64,000 bases of DNA, taken from the NCBI GenBank assembly GCA_023386955.1, contig JAEWIS010000044.1, forward strand, positions 1 to 64,000, written 5' to 3'. Below are positions 26,229-36,587 of this stretch, in pieces (position 1 is the first letter of the stretch; every line of letters starts with the position of its first letter). The DNA comes from Bacillota bacterium. Its GTDB lineage: Bacteria; Bacillota; Bacilli; Paenibacillales; NBRC-103111. The notes beneath the pieces are model-generated. The model did not search any database, was not told the origin of the DNA, and saw nothing but the letters and a program-made list of their open reading frames with translations. The translations under genes and the position numbers were made by a program.

Positions 26229-26393
26229 TCTCTGTCCTTTTGCCTGAGAGTTTAAGCAGGTATTGCCTGCCGTGCCCCTTCGGCGCCCAATAATGGATCT
26301 CTCCAGAGTGCTGTCCGTTAACGGTCCCGCTTCCTGTTCGGAAGCACCTGAGAGCGTACCCCTTCGGTTGAAACGATGGTTTCATCTCCCGCT
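26229..26393 (-). ncRNA. tandem glycine riboswitch
   Basis: Read on the minus strand, the leader contains two consecutive aptamers with the known glycine-riboswitch marks. Aptamer 1 has CGGGAGA, ACCGAAGGGG and CTCTCAGG. Aptamer 2 has TGGAGAGA, CCGAAGGGGC and ACTCTCAGGCAAAAGGACAG. It sits between a good promoter (26444-26472) and the symporter gene. Whether glycine turns the gene on or off cannot be read without folding the platform. The 84-residue open frame over this stretch is not a gene. Confidence 0.93.
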
Positions 26394-26443
26394 AACATCA
26401 TCCAGCTGATTGAATTATGAAGTTGTAAATTGAATTTTGGTTA

Positions 26444-26472
26444 ATTATAACCGCCTCTATGGAAGGCAACAA
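26444..26472 (-). promoter_or_regulatory. sigma-A promoter of the riboswitch-symporter transcript
   Basis: On the minus strand TTGTTG (26467-26472), a 17-bp spacer and a perfect TATAAT (26444-26449) lie about 45 bp upstream of the first aptamer. Confidence 0.6.
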
Positions 26473-26558
26473 GTGAACAAAGTGTGAATGGTCATCTTTC
26501 CCGGAGAATAAAAGCATAGCCTATGTCTGTAAAGATTTGAATAATGATAATTAAGGTC

Positions 26559-26587
26559 TTACGTCCGGGCGGGTTCGGCATTATAAT
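26559..26587 (+). promoter_or_regulatory. sigma-A promoter of the activase gene
   Basis: TTACGT (26559-26564), a 17-bp spacer and TATAAT (26582-26587) lie about 57 bp before the start codon. AATAATGATAATTA just upstream (about 26540-26553) partly resembles Fur/PerR-family boxes, but the match is too weak to call. Confidence 0.55.
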
Positions 26588-26644
26588 GGGAAGATAGACT
26601 TCATATGCCAATTCGGGTTGGCAGTAGAAAGAGTGTGAACACAC

Positions 26645-29600
26645 ATGAGGGATCGGTTATGCATGGGACTGGATATCGGTTCCACAACTGTAAAGCTGGT
26701 GATTCTGGATGGGCATGGGCAGCTGATCTATGACAAATACGAACGCCATTACTCGGATATCCGCACCACAACATTTCGTTTGTTAAAAGAGGCCTGTGTC
26801 CGTTATTCCGGCTCCAGCGTATCTGTGCGCGTAACCGGTTCCGGCGGCATTGCCGTCTCCAAGTGGCTGGGTCTGCCCTTCATCCAGGAGGTGGTGGCCG
26901 GAACGGAGGCGGTGGAGCGGTTTATCCCTCACACGGATGTGGCCATTGAGCTGGGGGGCGAGGATGCCAAGATCACGTTTTTCCAGGGGACGGTGGACCA
27001 GCGGATGAACGGCGCCTGTGCCGGCGGCACGGGAGCCTTCGTGGACCAGATGGCGGCGCTGCTCCAGACTGACGCGGCAGGCTTGAACGAGCTGGCAGGC
27101 CGCTACCAGACGCTGTACCCCATCGCCTCGCGCTGCGGCGTGTTCGCCAAAACGGACGTGCAGCCGCTTCTGAATGAAGGCGCCAACCGGGAGGACATTG
27201 CCGCCTCCGTCTTCCAAGCCGTGGTAAACCAGACCATCGGAGGGTTGGCGGGCGGCAAAAAAATCAAAGGCAATGTGGCATTCCTGGGAGGACCTCTGTA
27301 CTACCTGACGGAGCTGCGGCGGCGTTTTATCGAAACCCTCGCTTTGCCTCCGGAGCAGGTGATCATGCCTGCGCATTCCCAGTTGTACGTGGCTATGGGG
27401 GCGGCGTTGTCCGCCCGTGGAGATGAGCCGGTGACCATCAAGTCTCTGGGAGCATCCCTGCCCCGGCTGTTCGAGGCCCGTGAGGAGGCCTCCGGCAGGC
27501 TTGCGCCTCTGTTTGCCTCGGAGGAGGAGCTGGAGCAGTTCCGGCATAGACATAACCGGACCGTAGGGCAGCGCAGCCTGGCTGATTATGCGGGCAAATG
27601 CTTCTTAGGGATCGATGCCGGCTCCACCACCACCAAAGCGGCCCTGATCGACGAAGAGGGCAACCTTTTGTTTACCCGGTATATGCGCAACGGCGGCAAA
27701 CCGCTTCAATCGGCAGTTTCCATCGTGCGGGAGATGTACCAGGAGATGCCTGCGGGAGCCACTGTAGCCGGTGCCACCATTACCGGGTACGGCGAGGGGC
27801 TGATCCAGGCGGCGCTGGGTGCCGAATGGGGCGAGATCGAGACGGTGGCCCACTATAAGGCGGCAAGCTATTTCCTGCCGGAGGTGGATCTGATCATCGA
27901 TATCGGCGGCCAGGATATGAAGTGCCTGCGGATCAAAAACGGGGCCATCGACAGCATCATGCTAAACGAGGCCTGCTCGTCGGGCTGCGGCTCCTTCCTG
28001 GAATCCTTCGCCGAATCCCTGCAGATGAATGTGGAGGAGTTCGCGCAGAGCGCCTTGCTGGCCAAGGAGCCCTTGGACCTGGGCTCCCGCTGCACCGTCT
28101 TCATGAACTCCAAGGTGAAGCAGGCCCAGAAGGAAGGCGCTACCGTGGGGGAAATCTCTGCGGGGCTATCCTACTCTGTAATTCATAATGCCCTGTACAA
28201 GGTGATCAAGATTCGCAACCCGGAGGAGCTGGGCCGGCATATCGTCGTTCAGGGAGGAACCTTCAAGAATGATGCGGTGCTGCGGGCTTTTGAACGGCTG
28301 ACAGGCCGGGAGACGGTGCGGCCGGAGATTGCCGGCATCATGGGTGCCTTCGGCGCCGCACTGATCGCCCGGGAACGCGGAGCCGCCAATGAGCGCAGCA
28401 CGCTTCTGGGTGCGGAGGCCTTGGAGCTGCTGGCCTTCGAATCGAAGATGGAGCGCTGCAAGCTGTGCGGCAACCAATGCCTGATGACGGTGAACAGCTT
28501 CGGCGACGGCAGACGCCACGTGACCGGCAACCGCTGCGAGCGGGGAGCCGGCGGGGAGAAGTCCTGCGAGGATACGCCCAATCTGTTCGATTACAAATAC
28601 AAGCGGCTGTTCGGCTACAAGTCCCTGCCGGAGGAGGAAGCGGTCCGGGGCAAGGTGGGCATTCCCCGGGTGCTGAACATGTACGAGAATTATCCCTTCT
28701 GGCATACCTTCTTCACGGCCCTGAAGTTCAGAGTGGAGCTGTCGCCCAAGTCCACCCGGCGGCTGTATGAGCAGGGACTGGAGTCCGTACCTTCGGATAC
28801 GGTCTGCTTCCCGGCCAAGCTGACACACGGCCATGTCACCAGTCTGGCGAAACGGGATGTGCGGTTTATCTTTTATCCATGCCTGCCTTATGAGCGCAAC
28901 GAACATCCCGATGCCAACGACCATTACAATTGTCCGGTTGTGGCCTCCTACCCGGAGGTGCTGCACAACAATCTGGATGTGCTGAAGGAGCGGGAAGTGC
29001 CCTTCCTGTACCCGTATCTGCCCTATGACAATACAGAGCGCCTGGCCCGGCGGCTGTATGAGGAGCTGCAGGAGTACGGCGTCACCCGCCATGAGGTGGA
29101 GGCGGCGGTGCTGGCGGCCAGGGAGGAGGAAGCCCGGGCCCAGGCGGATATCCGCCGCAAGGGGGAGGAAACCCTGCAGATGCTGAAGGCTACGGGGCAG
29201 CGGGGCATTGTGCTGGCGGGACGCCCTTATCATCTGGATCCGGAAATCCATCACGGTATCCCTGATCTGGTAGCGGGAATGGGGCTTGCCGTCCTAACGG
29301 AGGATTCCGTTGCCCATCTGGAGAAGGTGGAGCGTCCCCTGACCTTCGTGGATCAATGGATGTATCATTCCCGACTGTATGCGGCTGCCTCTCTGGTGGC
29401 CCGTGAGCCGAACCTGGAGCTGGTGCAGCTGAACTCCTTCGGCTGCGGCATCGATGCCATTACCGGAGACCAGGTGAAGGAAATTCTGGAGCTGTCCGGC
29501 CGGATGTTTACCCTCTTGAAGATCGACGAAGGCAGCAATTTGGGGGCGGTGCGCATCCGCATCCGGTCCCTCTTAGCGGCCATGGAGGAACGCCGGGCGT

Positions 29601-30967
29601 TGGAGCGGAAGAGAACGGACACTGGCGGTACGGCAGCGGCTGCAGCAGCGCCGGGTAGAGGCAAACGCACCCGGAGGCTGTTCACCGAGGACATGCGCCG
29701 GAACCATACCATTCTGGTGCCGCAGATGTCGCCGATCCACTTCGAGCTGCTGGAGGAGGCCTTCCAGGCATCTGGCTACAATCTGAAGGTGATTACAACC
29801 ACCGACAAAAAAACGGTGGATGCGGGTCTGCAGTTTGTGAACAATGACGCCTGCTTCCCCTCCATCCTGGTGGTGGGCCAGCTGGTGTCGGCCCTGAAGT
29901 CCGGCAAGTATGACCCGAAGAACACCTCCGTGATGATTACCCAGACCGGAGGCGGCTGCCGGGCAACCAACTACATCGGCTTCCTGCGCAAGGCTTTGGC
30001 CGATGCGGGCTTCGGGGATGTGGCGGTGATCCCCCTGGGCTTCACCTCCGAACCCTCCGGCCCGGGCTTCAAGGTTTCTCTGGGGCTGCTGAACAAGGGT
30101 GTTATGGCCTTTGCTTATGGGGATTTGCTGATGCGGCTCCTGTACCGGACCCGGCCTTATGAGCTGGAGGCGGGAGCAGCTGCAGCCTTGTTCCGGAAGT
30201 GGATGGACCGCTGCAAGGAATCTGTCCGTTCCGGGAAACGGAATGTGTACAAAGCCACCATCCGCAGCATTGTGGAGGATTTCGAGGGGCTTCCCCTTCA
30301 CGATGGTCGCAAACCCCGCGTGGGTGTGGTCGGTGAGATCCTCATCAAGTTCCATCCCGGCGCCAACAATGATATTGTGGGTTACCTGGAGCAGGAGGGT
30401 ATGGAAGCCGTGGTGCCGGACCTGCTGGACTTTTTCTTGTACTGCATCTATGATTCGGACTTTTATTATAAAAAGCTGAACCGGAAAGTAAGCAAGCATC
30501 TTGCCATGCAGGCGGTCACCAAAATTCTCGAAGGTTACCGTACGGAAATGCGTGCGGCTCTGTCCAAGAGCACCCGGTTTACGCCGCCCCATACCATCAT
30601 GGAGCTGACCCGCAAGGTGGAGGGGCTGGTATCCCTGGGCAATCAATGCGGGGAGGGCTGGCTGCTCACCGCCGAGATGGTGGAGCTGATCGAGGACGGG
30701 GTCCATAATATCGCCTGCCTCCAGCCCTTCGCCTGTCTGCCCAACCACATTACAGGCAGAGGCATGTTCAAGACGCTGAAGGAGCGTTACCCCCATGCCA
30801 ATCTGGCAGCTATCGATTATGATCCGGGCGCAGCCGAGGTGAACCAGCTGAACCGGCTGAAGCTGATGATCGCCGGCGCCCTCAAGATGAACCGGCCGGC
30901 GGAGGAAGAGGAAACCCCCTTGCCGGAACCTGTTCAGACCGCCAAGGAATATTTATCCTTCTCCTGA
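26645..30967 (+). CDS. 1440-residue 2-hydroxyacyl-CoA dehydratase activase-like fusion (BadF/HgdC + DUF2229 + HgdB-like)
   Basis: This is a large cytoplasmic fusion. Residues about 1-270 form a first ASKHA ATPase domain ([24 protein letters not shown] with the cluster Cys, [11 protein letters not shown]). Residues about 318-575 repeat it ([39 protein letters not shown]). A four-Cys segment (CKLCGNQC...NRCERG) about residue 605 may bind metal. The rest matches the DUF2229 and HgdB-like region ([39 protein letters not shown]). In known systems the dimeric activase uses a [4Fe-4S] cluster and ATP to inject an electron into a radical dehydratase. No dehydratase, CoA-transferase or ferredoxin gene is nearby, so the partner and substrate are unknown. 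ATG 26663 (MGLDIG...) is an alternative start; the site before 26645 is poor and lies in a short hairpin. Confidence 0.82.
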   Translation: MRDRLCMGLDIGSTTVKLVILDGHGQLIYDKYERHYSDIRTTTFRLLKEACVRYSGSSVSVRVTGSGGIAVSKWLGLPFIQEVVAGTEAVERFIPHTDVAIELGGEDAKITFFQGTVDQRMNGACAGGTGAFVDQMAALLQTDAAGLNELAGRYQTLYPIASRCGVFAKTDVQPLLNEGANREDIAASVFQAVVNQTIGGLAGGKKIKGNVAFLGGPLYYLTELRRRFIETLALPPEQVIMPAHSQLYVAMGAALSARGDEPVTIKSLGASLPRLFEAREEASGRLAPLFASEEELEQFRHRHNRTVGQRSLADYAGKCFLGIDAGSTTTKAALIDEEGNLLFTRYMRNGGKPLQSAVSIVREMYQEMPAGATVAGATITGYGEGLIQAALGAEWGEIETVAHYKAASYFLPEVDLIIDIGGQDMKCLRIKNGAIDSIMLNEACSSGCGSFLESFAESLQMNVEEFAQSALLAKEPLDLGSRCTVFMNSKVKQAQKEGATVGEISAGLSYSVIHNALYKVIKIRNPEELGRHIVVQGGTFKNDAVLRAFERLTGRETVRPEIAGIMGAFGAALIARERGAANERSTLLGAEALELLAFESKMERCKLCGNQCLMTVNSFGDGRRHVTGNRCERGAGGEKSCEDTPNLFDYKYKRLFGYKSLPEEEAVRGKVGIPRVLNMYENYPFWHTFFTALKFRVELSPKSTRRLYEQGLESVPSDTVCFPAKLTHGHVTSLAKRDVRFIFYPCLPYERNEHPDANDHYNCPVVASYPEVLHNNLDVLKEREVPFLYPYLPYDNTERLARRLYEELQEYGVTRHEVEAAVLAAREEEARAQADIRRKGEETLQMLKATGQRGIVLAGRPYHLDPEIHHGIPDLVAGMGLAVLTEDSVAHLEKVERPLTFVDQWMYHSRLYAAASLVAREPNLELVQLNSFGCGIDAITGDQVKEILELSGRMFTLLKIDEGSNLGAVRIRIRSLLAAMEERRALERKRTDTGGTAAAAAAPGRGKRTRRLFTEDMRRNHTILVPQMSPIHFELLEEAFQASGYNLKVITTTDKKTVDAGLQFVNNDACFPSILVVGQLVSALKSGKYDPKNTSVMITQTGGGCRATNYIGFLRKALADAGFGDVAVIPLGFTSEPSGPGFKVSLGLLNKGVMAFAYGDLLMRLLYRTRPYELEAGAAAALFRKWMDRCKESVRSGKRNVYKATIRSIVEDFEGLPLHDGRKPRVGVVGEILIKFHPGANNDIVGYLEQEGMEAVVPDLLDFFLYCIYDSDFYYKKLNRKVSKHLAMQAVTKILEGYRTEMRAALSKSTRFTPPHTIMELTRKVEGLVSLGNQCGEGWLLTAEMVELIEDGVHNIACLQPFACLPNHITGRGMFKTLKERYPHANLAAIDYDPGAAEVNQLNRLKLMIAGALKMNRPAEEEETPLPEPVQTAKEYLSFS

Positions 30968-31013
30968 TGCATCCTAACCCACAGGGAAAATCCTGTGGGA
31001 GGAGGCGTGGCGG

Positions 31014-31589
31014 ATGGAAGTGCTGTCCGGTTATTTGGGCTACGGTGCTCCGGCCTATTTACCGCTGGACGATTGGCCCGGTATTCTGTTTTACTTTCTG
31101 CTGTACGCCTGTATGGGCTGGATGCTGGAGCATGGTTACCACCGGGCGGTGGAGGGGAGATTTGCGGGAGAGGGATTTTTGACGGGACCCTGGAAGCCTA
31201 TGTACGGCTTCGCCCCCGTGCTGCTTCTTCTGCTCTCCGGACCGGATACGCCCTTGTGGGTGATGGTCCTTCTGGCCTTTGCCGTGCCGACGGCAGTGGA
31301 ATATATAAGCGGGCTGATGCTTCGCCATGTGTTCCACAAGCAGTATTGGAGCTACGAGGGATGCAGCTTCCAACTGGATGGTCTGGTCTGTTTGCGCTTC
31401 TCCCTGTATTGGACCCTGCTGGTGTTCGTTATGGTCTATGTGCTCCAGCCTGCCGCGGCGTGGCTGTACCGGCTGGCCGGGCCCCTCTGGGAGAACGGGG
31501 GCTGGCATCTGGCGCTGACGGTGCTGCTTATGGATGTGGGCTGGACTGTATTCAAGTCGGCCCGGGCCTTGCGGCCTGCAGCCAAATAG
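31014..31589 (+). CDS. putative ABC-transporter type IV membrane protein (PF06541-like)
   Basis: The 191-residue protein has about five membrane segments and the motifs FYFLLYACMGWMLE, GFLTGPWKPMYGF and EYISGLML, typical of the small CmpB-like family annotated as putative ABC transporter permease. Its biochemical role is unknown. AGGAGG precedes ATG 31014, 46 bp after the activase gene, so the two are probably co-transcribed and end at the terminator at 31607. Confidence 0.75.
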   Translation: MEVLSGYLGYGAPAYLPLDDWPGILFYFLLYACMGWMLEHGYHRAVEGRFAGEGFLTGPWKPMYGFAPVLLLLLSGPDTPLWVMVLLAFAVPTAVEYISGLMLRHVFHKQYWSYEGCSFQLDGLVCLRFSLYWTLLVFVMVYVLQPAAAWLYRLAGPLWENGGWHLALTVLLMDVGWTVFKSARALRPAAK

Positions 31590-31606
31590 GATTTATATTA
31601 TGGCGA

Positions 31607-31648
31607 GAAGCCTCCGCGTTGAAGTTAAAGCGCCGGGGGCTTTTTTTT
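31607..31648 (+). terminator. terminator after the small membrane protein gene
   Basis: AAGCCTCCGCG pairs imperfectly with CGCCGGGGGCTT, followed by eight T. Confidence 0.75.
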
Positions 31649-31770
31649 CGTAAGATGGCACCTGAAGCTCGTAATATTGCCTCTGGTTTCCCGCGGCGGT
31701 TTCCTTCATAATAATGGGATCGAGACCCGCCCGAAGGGATGGATGGCCGTTGGCAGCCTGGGTGAACAGA

Positions 31771-33555
31771 ATGAACCTTCGCCAAAAGCTGATTCTGATG
31801 TTTGTGTTTTTTATTGTGCTGCCTATCCTGGTTATCGACGGAATCATCGCCATACGGGTAGAGGGGGCCACTCAGGATCAGGTGGGCAAAACCATGCTTC
31901 AGCTGGTGAAGGCCAACCACCTGACGCTGGACCGGGTGCTCATGTCCATGGACGAAGCCACCCAGCGGCTGATGAACGCCCAGGATACCCAGCAGATGCT
32001 GGTGCTGACGGAGCTGTCGGAAAGCGACCGGTTTGAACGGTTTATCCGTATGGACACGCTGCTGTCCCAATACTCTACCACGGAGTTCAACTATTCCCTG
32101 TTCATTCCCGATGAGCAGCAGACGTATTTTTTCACACCCGACCCCAACACCAGAACCGGAGGGGTTTTCTATATCCGCTCCTTCCGGGATTATGACTGGT
32201 TCCTCCAGGCGTATGCGGATAAGGGCAAGGGCAGCCTGATGGTCATCCGCCGGTTCGGGATTAATCCGTCCGGAGAGCATACCCTGGCTTATCTTCGCCA
32301 GATGAACAGCATTTCCCAAGGCGACAAGCCCATCGGAACCCTGGTGGTCACCGGGATGGATACGGCGCTGCGAAGAGACATGGCCACGGTCAATCTGCCT
32401 CCCAAGGGTAAAATTATGCTGCTGAACGAGAACAATGCGGTATTGAGCGGAACGGGGACGGAAAGTCTGGGCCAGCCTGCGCCTATCCCTCCGCAGGTGG
32501 GACTGCTTCAAGATCAGGTGGCCACAGTCAAGGTGGACGGGGAGGAGTGGATGTTCGTCACCCATCACAGTGAGGATAGCCGCACCAAACTTCTGTATGC
32601 GTTTCCATTGTCGGCGATCCTGAGCGAACATGCCTCCATTCAGCGGATGCTGCATGTGGTTATGCTGTTGTATTTTGTCCTGCTGTTCCTGGCGATTATC
32701 TTCTTCTTCCGCGAGATTCTGCGGCCCTTGTCCAGGCTGGCCTCCTACATGCGGGCCTATGAACCGGGCAGGCAGCTGCCGCGGATTGGGCTGCTCCGCA
32801 AGGACGAGATCGGGATTCTGTCGGAACGGTTCGAGCAGATGACTGAACGGCTGAACCAGACCATCCATGATAAATACATGCTGGAGATCAAGCAGATTGA
32901 GACCGAACTGACCATTCTCCAGTCGCAGATCAATCCCCATTTGCTGTACAACACCCTGGAGTCCATTTATTGGAAAACCACCTTTGAGGGGGCGCCGGAA
33001 TCAGCGGAGATGATCAAGGATTTATCCATGCTAATGCGCATCGGCCTCAGCAGCGGCAAGCTGATGATTCCCATCCGCGAGGAGCTCACCCATCTGGAGG
33101 CCTACCTGAGGCTGCAGCTGAAGCGTCATGACTATTCCTACCGGATTGTCTGGAGCATTGAGGAACAAGCCGCCGGTTATTTGATCCCCAAGGTAATCCT
33201 GCAGCCCTTGGCCGAAAATTCAATCCTGCACGGAATCAAACATATGGGCAGTGAAGGGGAGCTATACATCTCCGTAAGGCTGGAGGGGGAGCGGGTCCGG
33301 ATCGATATGGAGGACAACGGCTTCAAGCCGGTGGATTACGACCGGATTGGCCGGATTCTGCGGGAGGAGCTGCCCAACGGGGGATACGGCATCCGGAATG
33401 TGGAGAAGCGGATTAAGCTGCATTATGGAGAGCAGTATGGGCTTCGTTATGCCCCCCGGCCGGGGGGAGGTACCATTGTGACCTTGATTGTGCCCGCTGT
33501 GGACGGGGAAGCCCATACCGCCAGGGAAACCCAGGAGGAGAGAAAATATGGTTAA
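31771..33555 (+). CDS. YesM-type sensor histidine kinase of the first sugar locus
   Basis: About 594 residues: a membrane helix (KLILMFVFFIVLPILVIDG), an extracellular sensor of roughly 260 residues, a second helix (VVMLLYFVLLFLAIIFFF), a HAMP linker, and a His_kinase domain with the phospho-acceptor in QINPHLLYNTLESIYW (about residue 390). It ends in an ATP-binding domain (LAENSILHGIKH, DMEDNGF, GGYGIRNVEKRIKLHYG). It phosphorylates the regulator encoded next, with which it overlaps by 8 bp. The start is uncertain: the frame opens at 31714, and ATG 31771 directly precedes the first helix. Confidence 0.88.
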   Translation: MNLRQKLILMFVFFIVLPILVIDGIIAIRVEGATQDQVGKTMLQLVKANHLTLDRVLMSMDEATQRLMNAQDTQQMLVLTELSESDRFERFIRMDTLLSQYSTTEFNYSLFIPDEQQTYFFTPDPNTRTGGVFYIRSFRDYDWFLQAYADKGKGSLMVIRRFGINPSGEHTLAYLRQMNSISQGDKPIGTLVVTGMDTALRRDMATVNLPPKGKIMLLNENNAVLSGTGTESLGQPAPIPPQVGLLQDQVATVKVDGEEWMFVTHHSEDSRTKLLYAFPLSAILSEHASIQRMLHVVMLLYFVLLFLAIIFFFREILRPLSRLASYMRAYEPGRQLPRIGLLRKDEIGILSERFEQMTERLNQTIHDKYMLEIKQIETELTILQSQINPHLLYNTLESIYWKTTFEGAPESAEMIKDLSMLMRIGLSSGKLMIPIREELTHLEAYLRLQLKRHDYSYRIVWSIEEQAAGYLIPKVILQPLAENSILHGIKHMGSEGELYISVRLEGERVRIDMEDNGFKPVDYDRIGRILREELPNGGYGIRNVEKRIKLHYGEQYGLRYAPRPGGGTIVTLIVPAVDGEAHTARETQEERKYG

Positions 33556-34903
33556 TATTCTGATCGTGGATGACGAGCCGATGATCTGCAAGGGCATCTC
33601 CTCGCTGCTGGCCCGGTCCGGGTTGGAGATTAAGGAAGTCTTCACTGCCTACAACGGATTCGATGCGCTGGATTATTTGCGTCTGGAGACCGTCGATCTC
33701 ATTATTACGGATATCCAAATGTCCGGGATGAACGGGATTGAGCTTATTGAGGCGGTGTTTGTAGAGAATCCCACCCTTCCGGTTATTGTGCTGTCCGCCC
33801 ATGGCGAATTCGAATACGCCCGTCATGCCCTCCGCTTCGGGGTGAAGGACTATCTGGTCAAACCCATCTCCCCGCCCCAATTCCTGGAGGTGGTGAGCCA
33901 TGTGCTGACCAGCCGGGATGTAAAGCTGCGTGGCCTGGCGGAGACCTCCGGCAGGTCCCAGGCGGCGGCGGAGGAGGCGCAGGCAGGGAAATATTTTATT
34001 CTGAACCAGCTCCTGACGGAGGAGATGCGGGAGCCGGAGGTCAAGTCCATTCTGAAGGCCCAGGGATATGCTGTGGAGGAGGAGGCCAGTTATGCTCTAT
34101 TCCATGTGCGTATGGATTTCCAGACTGCGGGGTCCAGCGGCAGCAGCAACCTCAGCTTCCGGGATAAGCAGCTGTTTCTCTATGCAGCCTTGAACATTGT
34201 GGAGGAAACGCTGGAGAAGTGGGAGAAAATCCTCTTCTGCGGCACCGGCGGAGCCATTGAAATCATTCTCCAACTGGATCCCTCCCGGGACCGCTTTACC
34301 TTAACGGGAGCCAATCAGCTGCTGATGCTGGCCCAGCTGATCCATGCCAATATCTCCCGGTATCTGCACGTGAAGCATGAAATCGGGATCAGCACCATCC
34401 ACAGCGGCTTGGGACAGCTTCCCGCCATGTACCTAGAGGCCTGCCATGCGTTGGGCTGGAGCCGGTTCCATAAGGACCATTCCATTTTTTTCGCAGAGGA
34501 TTTCCAGCCAGGTGCACCGGGAGCTTCTCCCTCAGCCGGGTCGGCGGCCAGGGCGGCAATGCCCGATCAAGAGCAGCTGGCCGAGGACAATAACCGCTCC
34601 ATCCAGCAGGCGCTCCAGTTTATCGCCACCGCCTACAGCCAGAAGGGGCTGAAGCTGCAGGATGTTGCCGATTATGTCCACTTAAGCCCCAATTACCTCA
34701 GTTATCTGTTCAAAAAAATGGTAGGCCTGAACCTCTGGGATTATGTGACCAAGCTGCGGATGGAGGAGGGCAAACGGCTCCTGCTCCGCACAGACCTGCG
34801 CCGTTATGAGATTGCCGAAGCGGTAGGGTATGAATCTCCGGAGCACTTTAGTAAAATATTCAAGAAGCATTTCGGCATCAGCCCGTCCGAGCTGAAGGGG
34901 TAA
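33548..34903 (+). CDS. YesN-type response regulator with AraC output domain
   Basis: The 451-residue protein has a receiver domain (LIVDDEP, phospho-acceptor Asp in LIITDIQMSGMNG about residue 55, Lys in DYLVKPIS), a variable middle region and a C-terminal AraC double helix-turn-helix (LQDVADYVHLSPNYLSYLFKKM and EIAEAVGYESPEHFSKIFKKHF, ending GISPSELKG). AGGAGGAG lies before ATG 33548, inside the kinase gene. It probably activates the importer genes starting at 36588. Confidence 0.92.
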   Translation: MVNILIVDDEPMICKGISSLLARSGLEIKEVFTAYNGFDALDYLRLETVDLIITDIQMSGMNGIELIEAVFVENPTLPVIVLSAHGEFEYARHALRFGVKDYLVKPISPPQFLEVVSHVLTSRDVKLRGLAETSGRSQAAAEEAQAGKYFILNQLLTEEMREPEVKSILKAQGYAVEEEASYALFHVRMDFQTAGSSGSSNLSFRDKQLFLYAALNIVEETLEKWEKILFCGTGGAIEIILQLDPSRDRFTLTGANQLLMLAQLIHANISRYLHVKHEIGISTIHSGLGQLPAMYLEACHALGWSRFHKDHSIFFAEDFQPGAPGASPSAGSAARAAMPDQEQLAEDNNRSIQQALQFIATAYSQKGLKLQDVADYVHLSPNYLSYLFKKMVGLNLWDYVTKLRMEEGKRLLLRTDLRRYEIAEAVGYESPEHFSKIFKKHFGISPSELKG

Positions 34904-34934
34904 ACCGGGCGTTATCCGAACCAGGGGGGATTCC

Positions 34935-36323
34935 ATGAGCAGGCCCAAACATACACTTGTCCGTATCTGCGGGTTTCTTGCACTGCTGCTGGCTGCCGGA
35001 TGCAGCTCTTTTGCTGTCTCCACCCCTTCGGAGCCGCCTGCCGCCGGTGAAGGCGTTAACATTACGGTGCAGATCGCCCCCTTCGACAAACCTGTGGAGA
35101 TCACCTCCCTGCAAAAAAGAATCACCCGCTTCCGGGAGAAATACCCCGGGATCAATGTGCACACGGACAATTGGCAGTATGCCCCGGACCAGATCGGCAT
35201 CCGGATTGCCACCAATCAGATCGCCACGGAGTACAACACCTACGCCTCCGAAGGAAGAATCCTGCTGCAGCGCAAGTGGATGAGCGACATCACGGACTTG
35301 ATGAGCCGCTGGCCCCACGCCGGGGAGCTGAACCCCGTCCTGATGAAACCTTTTACGGTAAACGGGCAATACAGCGCCGTTCCGGAGCAGGGGTATTTGA
35401 TGACGGTGACGTTGAATAAGAAGCTGTTCCGGGAAAAAGGGGTTCCGCTGCCGCCTCTCGACTGGACCTGGGATGAGTTCCTGGAAGCGGCCGTCCGGGT
35501 CAGCGATCCGGAGCGGGGCATTGCAGGCTACGTGCCTATGACCAAGGGCAATGAAGCAGGCTGGAATTGGGTCAGCTTCCTGTATGCCGCAGGCGGTGAT
35601 GTAGCCGTCGAGACGGACGGGGGCATCCGGTCCGCGCTGTATTCAGAAGCCGGGCTGCAAACGCTGGAATTGTACAGGGCCATGAAGGAGGCCCGGGTGC
35701 TGCCCACCAACTGGGTTATGGGTTACCTGGACGCCTTCAACCATTTTTCATTGGGCCGTGGCGCCATGATTATGGCCGGCAGCGGCGATGTGGTGGATTA
35801 TGCCGTCAATCAGGGCCGGATGAAGGCGGAGGAGCTGGTGGTATACCCGATGCCGTCGCTGGCGAAGGGCGGCAGTCATACAGGGGTATTCGGCGGCAAC
35901 TACCATGTGATCAGCCCTTATGCCACCTCCGGCCAGCGGGAATGGGCCTTCTCCTTTCTCACGGAGGAAATGTTCACGGAGACAAGTTTGCAGGCCTTGG
36001 AGGAGGAAATCCTCGACCGGAAGCGGCTGGGACAGCTTTATGTGCCCCGGCTGATGAATTATTGGCGTCCGGATTCGGTGTACGCGGGCAAGGTGCAGGG
36101 GATTTTGGACAAACATGAGAATGTGTACCGCTTTGATCCGGCACTGCTCCGCCTACTTGACGGCAAGGAGGAGCCGTTGTACGAGGCCCAGGCTTGTTAT
36201 GCTGAAATTGCGGGTGTCATCCAGGATGTGCTGACCTCCAAAACGGAGGACCCGGAGGCGCGGCTGAAGCTGGCGTCGGACCGGCTGCAGGAAAGGGTGT
36301 TTGACCAACTGAAGGGGAAGTAA
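34935..36323 (+). CDS. family 1 solute-binding lipoprotein coupled to the two-component system
   Basis: The 462-residue lipoprotein (LLLAAGC, Cys 23) has the extracellular solute-binding protein family 1 fold: FREKYPGINV near the N-terminus and GVPLPPLDWTWDEFLEAA. It follows the regulator gene by 31 bp and is separated from the permeases by a long terminator hairpin. It is therefore produced with the kinase and regulator rather than with the importer. That suggests an accessory ligand-capture role for the sensor, though use by the importer is also possible. GGGGGG precedes ATG 34935. Confidence 0.85.
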   Translation: MSRPKHTLVRICGFLALLLAAGCSSFAVSTPSEPPAAGEGVNITVQIAPFDKPVEITSLQKRITRFREKYPGINVHTDNWQYAPDQIGIRIATNQIATEYNTYASEGRILLQRKWMSDITDLMSRWPHAGELNPVLMKPFTVNGQYSAVPEQGYLMTVTLNKKLFREKGVPLPPLDWTWDEFLEAAVRVSDPERGIAGYVPMTKGNEAGWNWVSFLYAAGGDVAVETDGGIRSALYSEAGLQTLELYRAMKEARVLPTNWVMGYLDAFNHFSLGRGAMIMAGSGDVVDYAVNQGRMKAEELVVYPMPSLAKGGSHTGVFGGNYHVISPYATSGQREWAFSFLTEEMFTETSLQALEEEILDRKRLGQLYVPRLMNYWRPDSVYAGKVQGILDKHENVYRFDPALLRLLDGKEEPLYEAQACYAEIAGVIQDVLTSKTEDPEARLKLASDRLQERVFDQLKGK

Positions 36324-36401
36324 CAGACGGAACGAAGAAGGGCTGGTTTGCCCGTTTCATATGCGAAATTTCGTGTTCACGTGTAAATCCGAAGGCTAAC
36401 A

Positions 36402-36472
36402 AAAGGGCTATCTCAAAAGTCAATCCAGGTGAATCGTATTCATCTATGACTTTCGGGAGGGGCCCTTTTTTT
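36402..36472 (+). terminator. terminator between the signalling genes and the importer genes
   Basis: AAAGGGC near 36402 pairs with GGCCCTTT near 36460-36467, and AAAAGTCA pairs with TGACTTT inside; seven T follow. It separates kinase-regulator-lipoprotein from the permeases. Confidence 0.78.
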
Positions 36473-36499
36473 GCGGGACCGCTCTGGGAGGATAAGTAA

Positions 36500-36563
36500 T
36501 ATCTGACATACTTTCAGATAGAACACACCTCGTAAGCGCCTCCCCGCCATTCTATACTGAAAG
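36500..36563 (+). promoter_or_regulatory. putative activator-dependent promoter of the importer genes
   Basis: TATCTGA (36500-36506) and TCAGATA (36514-36520) form a perfect 7-bp inverted repeat. CTTTCAG at 36511 is echoed in inverted form by CTGAAAG at 36557. A TATACT box (36553-36558) lacks a -35 element. This layout fits activation by the AraC-type regulator encoded upstream. Confidence 0.4.
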
Positions 36564-36587
36564 CATCAAACACCGGAGGGAATGCGA

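Noticed and set aside
26131..26385. 84-codon open frame on the minus strand
   Set aside because: It is the glycine riboswitch itself.
26540..26553. Fur/PerR box upstream of the activase
   Set aside because: It matches only about 10 of 14 positions of the Fur core, which is common in AT-rich leaders.
31552..32940. 462-codon open frame on the minus strand
   Set aside because: Antisense to the YesM-type kinase and across a terminator; no domain seen.
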